Of a DNA stretch of 64,000 nt, positions 34,072-41,646 are shown piece after piece. A program made the translations under genes and the position numbers. Every line of letters begins with the position of its first letter. The first letter of the stretch is position 1. Origin of the DNA: Micromonospora sediminicola (GTDB taxonomy: Bacteria; Actinomycetota; Actinomycetes; Mycobacteriales; Micromonosporaceae); the NCBI RefSeq assembly GCF_900089585.1, contig NZ_FLRH01000003.1:3424501-3488500 (forward strand). The letters run 5' to 3'. The notes under the pieces were generated by a model. That model ran no database searches. It was given only the letters and a program-made list of their open reading frames with translations, and was not told where the DNA came from.

Positions 34072-34547
34072 CGGGCCGCCCCGTCCCGGGCGGCGAGCAT
34101 CCGGGCGGTCACCGCGTCCCCGACCGCCACCGCGACCAGCGCGCCGAGCACGGTCAGGGCCAGGTAGGCCAGCGCCGTCCCGGCCGCGCCGGCGGTGACC
34201 AGCCGCTGCGCGTCCACCGCGTACGCGGAGAAGGTGGTGAACCCGCCGAGCACCCCGACGCCGAGGAACGGGCGGGCCAGCGGGCCGGCCGGGCGGGCGG
34301 TGAGCACCGCCATCAGCACGCCGATCAGCAGGCAGCCGGTGACGTTGACGCCGAGGGTGGCCCACGGTAACCCGGTGGGCGGGTGCGGGACGGCGGCCTG
34401 CACGCCGGCGCGGGCCAGCGCGCCGAGCACGCCGCCGGCGGCGATCACGGCGAGCACCGCCGCCGGGTGCGCGGTCAGTTCACCCCGGTCCGCGGGTACG
34501 CGGAGATCGACATCCGGATCGACGCGGGACTCGGGCGGTCGTGACAC
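34068..34547 (-). CDS. crcB: Fluoride channel subunit CrcB/Fluc (first of pair)
   Basis: 159 residues from a GTG with GGGAGGCACC upstream; an ATG at 34574 is an alternative. After a charged 25-residue N-terminus, the Fluc core reads [33 protein letters not shown] and [21 protein letters not shown], in pieces, with the GGFTTFS helix-break motif. It pairs with the overlapping second crcB. The longer N-terminus is a difference from its partner. The 308-bp gap upstream holds a palindromic repeat; I find no convincing fluoride riboswitch. Confidence 0.9.
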   Translation of the reverse strand: MSRPPESRVDPDVDLRVPADRGELTAHPAAVLAVIAAGGVLGALARAGVQAAVPHPPTGLPWATLGVNVTGCLLIGVLMAVLTARPAGPLARPFLGVGVLGGFTTFSAYAVDAQRLVTAGAAGTALAYLALTVLGALVAVAVGDAVTARMLAARDGAAR

Positions 34548-34739
34548 GGTGCCTCCCACCAGGACGGGCATCACTGGCAGGGACCGTTGGCGTGTCCGCG
34601 GTTCTCCCGGCGCGTCCCGGGACGGCGGGCCCCACCGCCGGCTTCGTTCCCGAGCATAATCGCCCGCGTCCGGTCCCGCCGCGCCGGCGGCGCGGGACCC
34701 TCGGCGATCGTCGGCGGCGCCCGGGCCCTCTGCTGTCGT

Positions 34740-34810
34740 CGATCATGGAGTTGTGGCACCTCGCAAACGTCGCACGGGCGGACATCGGAGGCGCCACAAG
34801 TCCAAGATCG
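34740..34810. repeat. Imperfect inverted repeat element upstream of crcB
   Basis: 21-bp arms (CGATCATGGAGTTGTGGCAC plus C at 34740-34760, and its partner 34790-34810) pair at 18 of 21 positions across a 29-bp middle. It is AT-richer than its surroundings. It could be a terminator between the MFS gene's end and the crcB operon or a non-autonomous palindromic repeat. Nothing else is visible in 34548-34855. Confidence 0.65.
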
Positions 34811-34855
34811 GCGGGCCGACCCGGACGGGGCCGGGTGGGGCGGGGTGGGGTGGGG

Positions 34856-36082
34856 TCAGCGGGTGGCGCCGGCCAGGTCGCGGGGGGCGGGCGTGGGGTC
34901 GTGCCGGGTGTGGCGGGCGGCGCGCTCGGCGACCAGGAGCACCGCGAGGCCGAGCAGGGTGAGCGCGGCGCCGGCCCAGATCGGGGCGGTGAACCCCAGC
35001 CCGGCGCCGATGGTGAGGCCGCCGATCCAGGCGCCGAGCGCGTTGCCCAGGTTGAACGCGGCGATGTTGGCGCCGGAGGCGAGCGTGGGCGCCTCGTGGG
35101 CGTACCGCATGATGCGCATCTGCAGCGGCGGCACGGTGGCGAAGCCGAACGCGCCCATCAGCACCAGCGCGACGACCGTGAGGGCCGGGCTCGCGGCGGT
35201 GAGCGCGAAGCCGACCAGCACCAGCGTGAGCACCGCGAGCACGGTGACCAGGGTGGTCGACAGCGAGCGGTCGGCGGCGCGCCCTCCGGCCAGGTTGCCG
35301 GCGAACAGACCGACGCCGAAGAGCACCAGCAGCCACGGCACGGTGCCGGTGGCGAAGCCGCTGACCTCGGTCAGCGTGTAGGCGATGTAGGTGAACGCGC
35401 CGAACATGCCGCCGAAGCCGAGCACGGTGACCACCAGCGAGAACCAGACCTGCGCCCGGGTGAAGGCCCGCAGCTCGCCCCGGAGCCCGCCGCCGGTGGC
35501 GGCGTCGGTGGCCGGCCCCCGGCCGGGCACCAGCAGCGCCAGCCCGGCCAACGCCAGCACGCCGATGCCGGTGATCGCCCAGAACGTCGACCGCCAGCCG
35601 AAGTGCTGGCCGAGGAACGTGCCGAACGGGACGCCGAGGACGTTGGCGACGGTCAGGCCGGCGAACATCATGGCGATCGCGCCCGCCCGGCGGGCCGGCG
35701 GGACCAGGCCGGCGGCCACCACCGCGCCGATGCCGAAGAACGCGCCGTGGCGCAGCGCCGCGACGATCCGGCCGGCGAGCATGGTGGCGTAGTCGCCGGA
35801 AAGCGCGGAGAGCAGGTTGCCGGCGATGAAGAGCACCATCAGCCCGAGCAGCACCGGCTTGCGGCGCAGCCGGGTGACCGCCGCGGTGAGCGCCACCCCG
35901 CCGACCGCGACGCTGAGCGCGTACCCGGAGATCAACCAGCCGGCGACCGACTCGCTGACCGCGAAGTCGGCGGCGACCTGGGGGAGCAGCCCCATGATCA
36001 CGAACTCGGTCAGTCCGATGCCGAACGCCCCGATCGCCAGGGCCAGCAGGCCGCCCGGGAGCGCGGAGGTACGTGGTGCCAT
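34856..36082 (-). CDS. MFS drug/sugar efflux transporter (DHA1, AraJ-like)
   Basis: About 408 residues, 12 helices. GLTEFVIMGLLPQVAADFAVSES, in pieces, is the DHA1 motif of AraJ/YdhP-like exporters, followed by GWLISGYALSVAVGGVALTA and the loop 2-3 RLRRKP. MMFAGLTVANVLGVPFGTFLGQHFGWRSTFW, in pieces, is motif C plus motif 5. I chose the ATG at 36082; ATGs at 36094 and 36124 are alternatives. Divergent from a MarR regulator with a 13-bp inverted repeat between them, it is a classic MarR-controlled efflux gene. Substrate unknown. Confidence 0.9.
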   Translation of the reverse strand: MAPRTSALPGGLLALAIGAFGIGLTEFVIMGLLPQVAADFAVSESVAGWLISGYALSVAVGGVALTAAVTRLRRKPVLLGLMVLFIAGNLLSALSGDYATMLAGRIVAALRHGAFFGIGAVVAAGLVPPARRAGAIAMMFAGLTVANVLGVPFGTFLGQHFGWRSTFWAITGIGVLALAGLALLVPGRGPATDAATGGGLRGELRAFTRAQVWFSLVVTVLGFGGMFGAFTYIAYTLTEVSGFATGTVPWLLVLFGVGLFAGNLAGGRAADRSLSTTLVTVLAVLTLVLVGFALTAASPALTVVALVLMGAFGFATVPPLQMRIMRYAHEAPTLASGANIAAFNLGNALGAWIGGLTIGAGLGFTAPIWAGAALTLLGLAVLLVAERAARHTRHDPTPAPRDLAGATR

Positions 36083-36114
36083 GACAGTCCATTCCATGCG
36101 TGAGAAGACAGAAT

Positions 36115-36158
36115 GCGCGTGCAACTACCCGCGCCTGCAACGAAATAGTTGCACGCGC
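36115..36158. promoter_or_regulatory. MarR-type operator: perfect 13-bp inverted repeat
   Basis: GCGCGTGCAACTA at 36115-36127 is perfectly repeated in inverse at 36146-36158 with an 18-bp spacer. It lies in the divergent gap between the MFS exporter and marR genes. AGTTGCA/TGCAACT half-sites fit MarR-family recognition, and a third TGCAAC lies in the spacer. Confidence 0.8.
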
Positions 36159-36219
36159 CTGCTACCGGCGCAAGCGTGCTAGGCTGGCGGCCGTCCAGGT
36201 CACAGCGGAGGAGGGCCGG

Positions 36220-36669
36220 ATGGGCATCGGCGACGACGCGGTCGAGATCCGCGCCCAGGGGTGGCGCACGCTCGCTGCGCTGCACGGCCTGATCGAGACC
36301 GCCCTGGAGCGCGCCCTCCAGACCGAGCACGACCTCTCCGTCGTGGAATACACGGTGCTCGACGCGCTCTCCCGGCAGGACGGCTGGCACATGCGCATGC
36401 GGCAGCTGGCCCGCGCCGCCGCGCTCTCCGGCAGCGCCACCACCCGCCTGGTCACCCGCCTGGAGGAGCGCGGGCTGCTCACCCGGATCCTCTGCGCGGA
36501 CGACCGGCGCGGCATCTACACCGAGCTGACCCCGGCCGGCTCGGAGCTGCTGGCCCGGGCCCGACCCACCCACGACCGGGTGCTCGCCGACGCGCTGGCC
36601 GAGGGCGGGCGCACCCCCGAGCTGGCCCCGCTGGTCGACGCGCTGCACCGGCTGCCGGCCGCCCGCTGA
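36220..36669 (+). CDS. MarR family transcriptional regulator
   Basis: 149 residues, a typical MarR winged helix. TLAALHGLIETALERALQTEHDLSVVEYTVLDAL, in pieces, forms the dimer helix and HTH start. MRQLARAAALSGSATTRLVTRLEERGLLTR, in pieces, is the recognition helix region, and DDRRGIYTELTPAGSELLARA is the wing. The ATG at 36220 has GGAGGAGGGCC upstream; the earlier in-frame ATG at 36100 would include the operator. It most likely represses itself and the divergent exporter until a phenolic ligand binds. Confidence 0.92.
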   Translation: MGIGDDAVEIRAQGWRTLAALHGLIETALERALQTEHDLSVVEYTVLDALSRQDGWHMRMRQLARAAALSGSATTRLVTRLEERGLLTRILCADDRRGIYTELTPAGSELLARARPTHDRVLADALAEGGRTPELAPLVDALHRLPAAR

Positions 36670-36717
36670 ACGCGCCCGGCCCCGCCGATCCCGACGGCGC
36701 TGACCTGGCAGCACGGC

Positions 36718-36733
36718 CCGTACGGGCGTACGG
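36718..36733. promoter_or_regulatory. Short palindrome upstream of paaK
   Basis: CCGTACG-gg-CGTACGG is a perfect 7+7 inverted repeat 55 bp before the paaK start. It could be an operator for a TetR-type phenylacetate regulator not in the window. Evidence is only symmetry and position. Confidence 0.4.
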
Positions 36734-36788
36734 TGATCGGCATCGCCCGGCGCGGCGGCGTCCGGGCCCGTCGCGCCAGGAGGCAACC

Positions 36789-38096
36789 GTGCAGGACCGC
36801 ACCCCTCGTCCGGACGAGCTGGATCCCGTCGAGCGGATCGGCGTCGACGAGCTGCGGGCCCTGCAACGCGACCGGCTGCGGCACTCGCTGCGCCACGCCT
36901 ACGCGCACGTGCCGCACTACCGGCGCGCGTTCGACGCCGCCGGTGCCCACCCCGACGACCTGCGGGACCTGGGCGACCTGGCCCGCTTCCCGTTCACCAC
37001 CAAGGCCGAGCTGCGGGAGAACTACCCGTTCGGCATGTTCGCGGTGCCACGCGAGCGGGTCGCCCGGCTGCACGCCTCCTCGGGCACCACGGGACGCCCG
37101 ACCGTGGTCGGCTACACCCGCGCCGACCTGGACACCTGGGCGACGCTGATGGCGCGCTCGATCCGCGCCGCCGGCGGTCGCCGGGGTGACCGGGTGCACG
37201 TCGCGTACGGCTACGGGCTGTTCACCGGCGGCCTGGGCGCGCACTACGGCGCCGAGGAACTGGGCTGCACGGTGATCCCGGTGTCCGGGGGCATGACCGA
37301 GCGCCAGGTCATGCTGATCCGCGACCTCGCGCCCGAGGTCATCATGGTCACCCCCAGCTACATGCTGGCCATCGTCGACGAGATGGAGCGGCAGGGCCTC
37401 GACCCGCGCGCCACGTCCCTGCGGGTGGGGGTCTTCGGGGCCGAGCCGTGGACCGAGGACATGCGTCGGGAGCTGGAACAGCGCCTGGACATGCACGCGC
37501 TGGACATCTACGGCCTCTCCGAGGTGATGGGTCCCGGCGTGGCCGTCGAGTGCGTGGAGACCAAGGACGGGCTGCACCTGTGGGAGGACCACTTCTACCC
37601 GGAGATCATCGACCCGGTCACCGGCGCGGTGCTGCCCGACGGCGAGCGGGGCGAGCTGGTGCTGACCTCGCTCACCAAGGAGGCCATGCCGGTGGTCCGC
37701 TACCGCACCCGCGACCTCACCCGCCTGTTGCCCGGCACCGCCCGCCCGATGCGCCGGATCGAGAAGATCACCGGGCGTACCGACGACATGATGATCGTGC
37801 GGGGGGTGAACGTCTTCCCGACCCAGATCGAGGAGCTGATCCTGCGTACGCCCGCCCTGTCGCCGCACTTCCAGTGCGTGCTCGACCGGCGGGACCGGCT
37901 GGACACGCTCACCGTCCACGTGGAACGGCGCGCCGGTACGGCGCCGGACGAGGCGGAGCGGGCCGGCGCGGCCCTGGCCGAGCAGGTCAAGAACACCATC
38001 GGGGTCTCCGTCGCGGTGCGGGTGATCGAGCCGGACGGGGTGGAACGCTCGATGGGCAAGATGCGCCGCATCGTCGACCAGCGGCGGGAGCGCTGA
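36789..38096 (+). CDS. paaK: Phenylacetate-CoA ligase
   Basis: 435-residue ANL-superfamily ligase activating phenylacetate with ATP and CoA, the entry step of aerobic phenylacetate degradation. Visible motifs are the P-loop ASSGTTGRPTVVGYT, YGLFTGGLGAHYG, IYGLSEVMGPG, YRTRDLTRLL and GRTDDMMIVRGVNVFPTQIE, all PaaK hallmarks. The end SMGKMRRIVD contains the catalytic lysine region. The GTG start follows CAGGAGGCAACC. A thioesterase PaaI follows by 1 bp. The rest of the paa pathway (paaABCDE, paaG/Z) is not in the window. Confidence 0.94.
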   Translation: MQDRTPRPDELDPVERIGVDELRALQRDRLRHSLRHAYAHVPHYRRAFDAAGAHPDDLRDLGDLARFPFTTKAELRENYPFGMFAVPRERVARLHASSGTTGRPTVVGYTRADLDTWATLMARSIRAAGGRRGDRVHVAYGYGLFTGGLGAHYGAEELGCTVIPVSGGMTERQVMLIRDLAPEVIMVTPSYMLAIVDEMERQGLDPRATSLRVGVFGAEPWTEDMRRELEQRLDMHALDIYGLSEVMGPGVAVECVETKDGLHLWEDHFYPEIIDPVTGAVLPDGERGELVLTSLTKEAMPVVRYRTRDLTRLLPGTARPMRRIEKITGRTDDMMIVRGVNVFPTQIEELILRTPALSPHFQCVLDRRDRLDTLTVHVERRAGTAPDEAERAGAALAEQVKNTIGVSVAVRVIEPDGVERSMGKMRRIVDQRRER

Positions 38097-38097
38097 G

Positions 38098-38505
38098 GTG
38101 GCGGGCGACCACGGCCGCACCGCCGCGCACGACATGTTCGACGCCGACGTGGCGTCGAAGGGGCTCGGCATCGAACTCGTCTCGGCCGGCGACGGCGCCG
38201 CGGTGGCCCGGATGCGGGTCACCCCGGCGATGCTCAACGGCCACGCGATCGGCCACGGCGGCTTCGTGTTCCTGCTCGCCGACACCGCGTTCGCGCTGGC
38301 CTGCAACAGCCACGGACCGGCCACCGTGGCCGCCGGCGGCGAGATCTCCTTCCTCCGCCCGGTGCGCGAGGGCGACCTGCTGGAGGCGTACGCCAGCGAA
38401 CGGGTGCGTCACGGCCGCAGCGGCATCTACGACGTCACCGTGCGGCGCGGCGACGAGGTGGTCGCCGAGTTCCGGGGGCGCAGCCGGACCATCGCCCGCG
38501 ACTGA
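38098..38505 (+). CDS. paaI: Hydroxyphenylacetyl-CoA thioesterase PaaI
   Basis: 135-residue hotdog-fold thioesterase. NGHAIGHGGFVFLLADTAFALACNS, in pieces, is the PaaI motif with catalytic Asp in LADTAFA and the preceding HGG turn. AAGGEISFLRPVREGD and GIYDVTV follow. In phenylacetate catabolism it recovers CoA from stalled ring-hydroxylated thioesters. It starts 1 bp after the paaK stop at a GTG, so the two are co-translated. Confidence 0.92.
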   Translation: MAGDHGRTAAHDMFDADVASKGLGIELVSAGDGAAVARMRVTPAMLNGHAIGHGGFVFLLADTAFALACNSHGPATVAAGGEISFLRPVREGDLLEAYASERVRHGRSGIYDVTVRRGDEVVAEFRGRSRTIARD

Positions 38506-38553
38506 CCGGCGCGCCCGACCGGGACGGGCGGCCGGTTGCGCGACGATGGGTCG

Positions 38554-39120
38554 ATGGCCGACGTCCTGCTCCTGCACTCCGTCTACGGGCTGCGGCCCGC
38601 CGTGCCGGTCGCCGCGGACCGGCTGCGGGCCGCCGGGCACCGGGTGACCACCCCCGACCTGTACGGGGTGCCGGCCGCGCGGACGGTGGAGGCCGGGTTC
38701 GCGTTGTTCGGCGCGATCGGGCACGAGGCGGTGCTGGACCGGGCTCGCGCGGCGGTCGCCGCGATGCCCGACGAGACCGTGCTGGCCGGGTTCTCCATGG
38801 GCGCCGGCATCGCCGGGGCGCTGCTGGCCGAGCGGCCGCGGGCGGCGGCGCTGCTGCTGATGCACGGCACCGGTGGCGCGCCCGAGTCGGTCCGCGCCGG
38901 GCTGCCGGTGCGGCTGCACCTGGCCGACCCCGACGAGTACGAGACCAACGCCGAGGTGGACGAGTGGCGAGCCGCCATGGGCGACGCCGGCGCGGAGGTC
39001 GTCGTGCACCGCTACCCGGGACCGGGGCACCTGTTCACCGACCCGGACACGCCCGACTTCGACGCGCTCGCCGCCGCCCTGGCCTGGGACCGGGTCCTCA
39101 CGTTCCTCGCCGACGTGTGA
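38554..39120 (+). CDS. Dienelactone-hydrolase-like alpha/beta hydrolase
   Basis: 188 residues. MADVLLLHSVYGLRPAVPVAAD opens like dienelactone hydrolases, the nucleophile elbow is AGFSMGAGIAG (Ser where true DLH has Cys), and the catalytic His is in GPGHLF with Asp in the preceding LADPDE/ PDTPDF region. The substitution makes it a serine-type DLH-like esterase rather than a strict dienelactone hydrolase. It follows paaI by 48 bp; a role in aromatic breakdown is possible. An upstream in-frame ATG at 38536 lacks a better ribosome site. Confidence 0.85.
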   Translation: MADVLLLHSVYGLRPAVPVAADRLRAAGHRVTTPDLYGVPAARTVEAGFALFGAIGHEAVLDRARAAVAAMPDETVLAGFSMGAGIAGALLAERPRAAALLLMHGTGGAPESVRAGLPVRLHLADPDEYETNAEVDEWRAAMGDAGAEVVVHRYPGPGHLFTDPDTPDFDALAAALAWDRVLTFLADV

Positions 39121-39192
39121 CGCATCGGCGCCGGCCCCGGTGACGGCCGGGCCGGAGTGGCCCCGTGCCCGCTCCGACCCGGACGCACCCGC

Positions 39193-41457
39193 TCAGGCGG
39201 CGAGCCCGAGCGCGGCGGGCCGCTGCGACGCCGCCGTTGCCGGCCGCCGCCCCGCCCGTTCCGGCGGCCCGGTGGCCGACCCGGACCGCGCCACCGAGCC
39301 GGCCCCGAGCCGACGCACGGGCCCTGCGTCGGAGGACGCCCCGGCACCTGCTCCGAACAGCGCCACGGCAGCCGTTCCGGACCGCGCCACGGCAGCAACT
39401 CCGGACCGCGCCACGGCTGCTCGGGACGGCGCCACGGCTGCTCGGGACGGCGCCACGGCTGCTCGGGGCGGCGCCACGGCGGCCGTGCCCACTGGCATCG
39501 CGGCGTCCGGCGGCGGTGCGGCGGCCGTCGGGGGCCCGGCGCCGGACGCGACCGGCGCGGCGTACCCCGGCCGGTGCGACGCCGCCCGGATCGGCGGGAC
39601 GGGCGCCGGTCGGGCCCCTCCACCCGACCGGCGCGACCGCCCCACCCCGAGCGGGCAGGTCGCCCGCCCGTCGACGTCCCCGCGGGGAACGTCGAGCCTC
39701 GACGCGGCGCCCGGCCGGCGCGTGGCGGGGACAGCCCCCGGCCGGCCGTTGGTCCCGTCGCCGCGTAGCCGCCGGGCGAAGTCGGCCCGTGCCGCGCGGG
39801 GCAACCGGTACGCGGCCATCCGGGCGACCACCGGCTCGGCGATGGTCCAGCCGCCCGCGCGGGTACGCCGGAGCAGGCCCGCCGCGGCCAGGGTGCGCAG
39901 CACCGGCCCGGCCCGGCCGGCCGCCCAGCCGAGCATCCGCTCGACCGTGGCGGGGGCGAGCGCGCCGCCCGCCGTGGCGCCGGCCATCAGCACGGCGCGC
40001 TGGGCACCGTCGAGCCGGTCCAGTCGCGCGTCCACGAGCCGGCGCGCCGCGGCGGGCACCCCGGCCGGCTCGTCGCCGGAGTCCTCGGCGGCGTACGCGG
40101 TCGCGACCGCCGGGTTGCCCCCGACCAGCGGCAGCAGCCGCGCGGCCAGCGCCGCCGGCCGGTCGGCCCGGTCGAGCAGGTGCCGCAGCAGGCGTCCGCT
40201 GTCCCGGGCCCCCAGCGGCGCCAGCCACACCCGGCGCCACCGCTCGCCCGGACCCGGTGACGGGTCGGCCCGTCCGGCGCTGTGGGTGGTGACCACCGCG
40301 AGCGCCAGCCGTCGTTCGCCGGCCGTCGCGTGCAGGTGACGCAGGAACCGGTGCAGCGCGGGCGCCGCGCGGTCCAGGTCGTCCACCGCCACCACCACCG
40401 GCGCTCCGGCGGCCCGGTCGAGCAGCAGCTCGCGGCACGCCGCCACGGCCCGGGACGCCGCGGCGGGATCGTCCGGGGCGGCGAGGAACGCGGCCAGCGC
40501 GGGGCTCGCCGCGGCCCACCCCGGGCCGCCGGCGGTGGAGCCGGGCAGCGGACGTACCGCCGGGTCCGGCGTGAGCAGCGCGCGGACCAGGTCGGCCAGC
40601 GGCGCCAGCTCCCCGTCCGGGTAGGGCGGGCAGTGCGCCACGCACCAGCGCACCTCGGCGCCGTCCACCCGGGACACCGCGCGGGTCAGCTCGTGCAGCA
40701 GCCGGCTGCGACCGCTGCCCGGCGGGCCGGCCAGGGAGATCCACCCGGGACGTCGCTCGCGCAGCGCCCGGACGACCTCGTCGGCCGCGCCGGCCAGCTC
40801 GCGCCGGCGGCCCACCAGGGGACCGTGGTGCCGGGCGGGTCGGTGCCGGGATACCCCGGTCACCCGCCACACGCCCACCGGCCCGGCCTTGCCGGCCATG
40901 GTCATCGTCGCCAGTGGACGCTGCTCGACCAGGCCGGCGACCGCGCGTCGGGTGCTCGGGCAGACCACCACCCCGCCGGGCGGGGCGTACTCCTGCAGCC
41001 GGGCGGCGGTGGTGATCACCGCGCCGCTGGCCGCCCCGTGGCCGCCGTCGCGCGCGCCGGTCAGGTCGACGAGCACCTCACCGGTCGCGACACCGACGCG
41101 GACCCGCAGCCTGGTGCCGCCCGCCGGCCGCCGGTCGAGCGCCGCCTGGATCTCCAAGCCGGCCCGCACCGCCCGGTACGCGTCGAAGCCGTCGCAGTCG
41201 TGCGCGCCGAACAGCGCCATCACCGCGTCGCCGACGTACTTCTCCACCACGCCCCGCCACCGGCGCAGCACCCCGGACACGGTGCCGAAATAGGCGCGCT
41301 GCAACGTCCGCACGTCCTCCGGGTCGAGCCGCTCCACCAGACCGGTCGAGCCGACGATGTCGACGAAGAGCACCGTGACGGTGCGGCGTTCCTCCGGCAC
41401 CGGCCAGCGTGCCGCGCTGACGGCTTCCCGACTCGCCACGGGCGTGGTGATCAACAT
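39193..41457 (-). CDS. Adenylate/guanylate cyclase domain fused to AAA-type ATPase
   Basis: About 754 residues from ATG 41457. The N-terminal class III nucleotide cyclase domain (VLFVDIVGSTGLVERLD; WRGVVEKYVGDAVMALFGA) keeps both metal-binding Asp residues. An ATPase domain follows from about residue 215 (PLVGRRRELAGAA; Walker A LAGPPGSGRSRLL, with Arg for the usual Lys; Walker B VVVAVDDLDRA). The last 150 residues are Ala/Arg/Pro/Ser rich with AVAPSRA repeats and probably disordered. Such proteins are large signalling ATPases of unknown output. Divergent from a LuxR-type ATPase regulator. Confidence 0.85.
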   Translation of the reverse strand: MLITTPVASREAVSAARWPVPEERRTVTVLFVDIVGSTGLVERLDPEDVRTLQRAYFGTVSGVLRRWRGVVEKYVGDAVMALFGAHDCDGFDAYRAVRAGLEIQAALDRRPAGGTRLRVRVGVATGEVLVDLTGARDGGHGAASGAVITTAARLQEYAPPGGVVVCPSTRRAVAGLVEQRPLATMTMAGKAGPVGVWRVTGVSRHRPARHHGPLVGRRRELAGAADEVVRALRERRPGWISLAGPPGSGRSRLLHELTRAVSRVDGAEVRWCVAHCPPYPDGELAPLADLVRALLTPDPAVRPLPGSTAGGPGWAAASPALAAFLAAPDDPAAASRAVAACRELLLDRAAGAPVVVAVDDLDRAAPALHRFLRHLHATAGERRLALAVVTTHSAGRADPSPGPGERWRRVWLAPLGARDSGRLLRHLLDRADRPAALAARLLPLVGGNPAVATAYAAEDSGDEPAGVPAAARRLVDARLDRLDGAQRAVLMAGATAGGALAPATVERMLGWAAGRAGPVLRTLAAAGLLRRTRAGGWTIAEPVVARMAAYRLPRAARADFARRLRGDGTNGRPGAVPATRRPGAASRLDVPRGDVDGRATCPLGVGRSRRSGGGARPAPVPPIRAASHRPGYAAPVASGAGPPTAAAPPPDAAMPVGTAAVAPPRAAVAPSRAAVAPSRAAVARSGVAAVARSGTAAVALFGAGAGASSDAGPVRRLGAGSVARSGSATGPPERAGRRPATAASQRPAALGLAA

Positions 41458-41524
41458 CGCACCCACCCTTTCCCTGGTCCGGTGCCTGACGACCACCGGA
41501 GACTTTCACCACCGGGTCCTCGGG

Positions 41525-41544
41525 GGATCGGTAGGACGACGTAT
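41525..41544 (-). promoter_or_regulatory. 20-bp motif copy A in the divergent cyclase/luxR promoter region
   Basis: Read on the minus strand it is ATACGTCGTCCTACCGATCC. A copy with two C-to-T differences lies at 44597-44616 in direct reading, just after the luxR gene. The pair brackets that gene and each copy precedes a neighbouring promoter, as expected for the LuxR protein's own binding site. Confidence 0.6.
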
Positions 41545-41646
41545 GTCGACCACCCGCAACCGTTAGTCGTGTTGTCGACGCGAGGAGTACGAGTACGCCC
41601 GTAAGCCCGTAGAACGGTGCGGGGACCTGTGACTAGGCTGCGTCCC

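Noticed and set aside
34548..34680. Fluoride riboswitch upstream of the crcB pair
   Set aside because: GCGATTATG and GTGATGCCCGTCC segments only loosely resemble the conserved ends, are too far apart, and no pseudoknot pairing could be drawn. Covariance-model search with the fluoride riboswitch model would decide.
39121..39192. Terminator in the convergent gap after the hydrolase
   Set aside because: CCGGCCC/GGGCCGG pairing is only 7 bp and easily found by chance in this GC-rich sequence.
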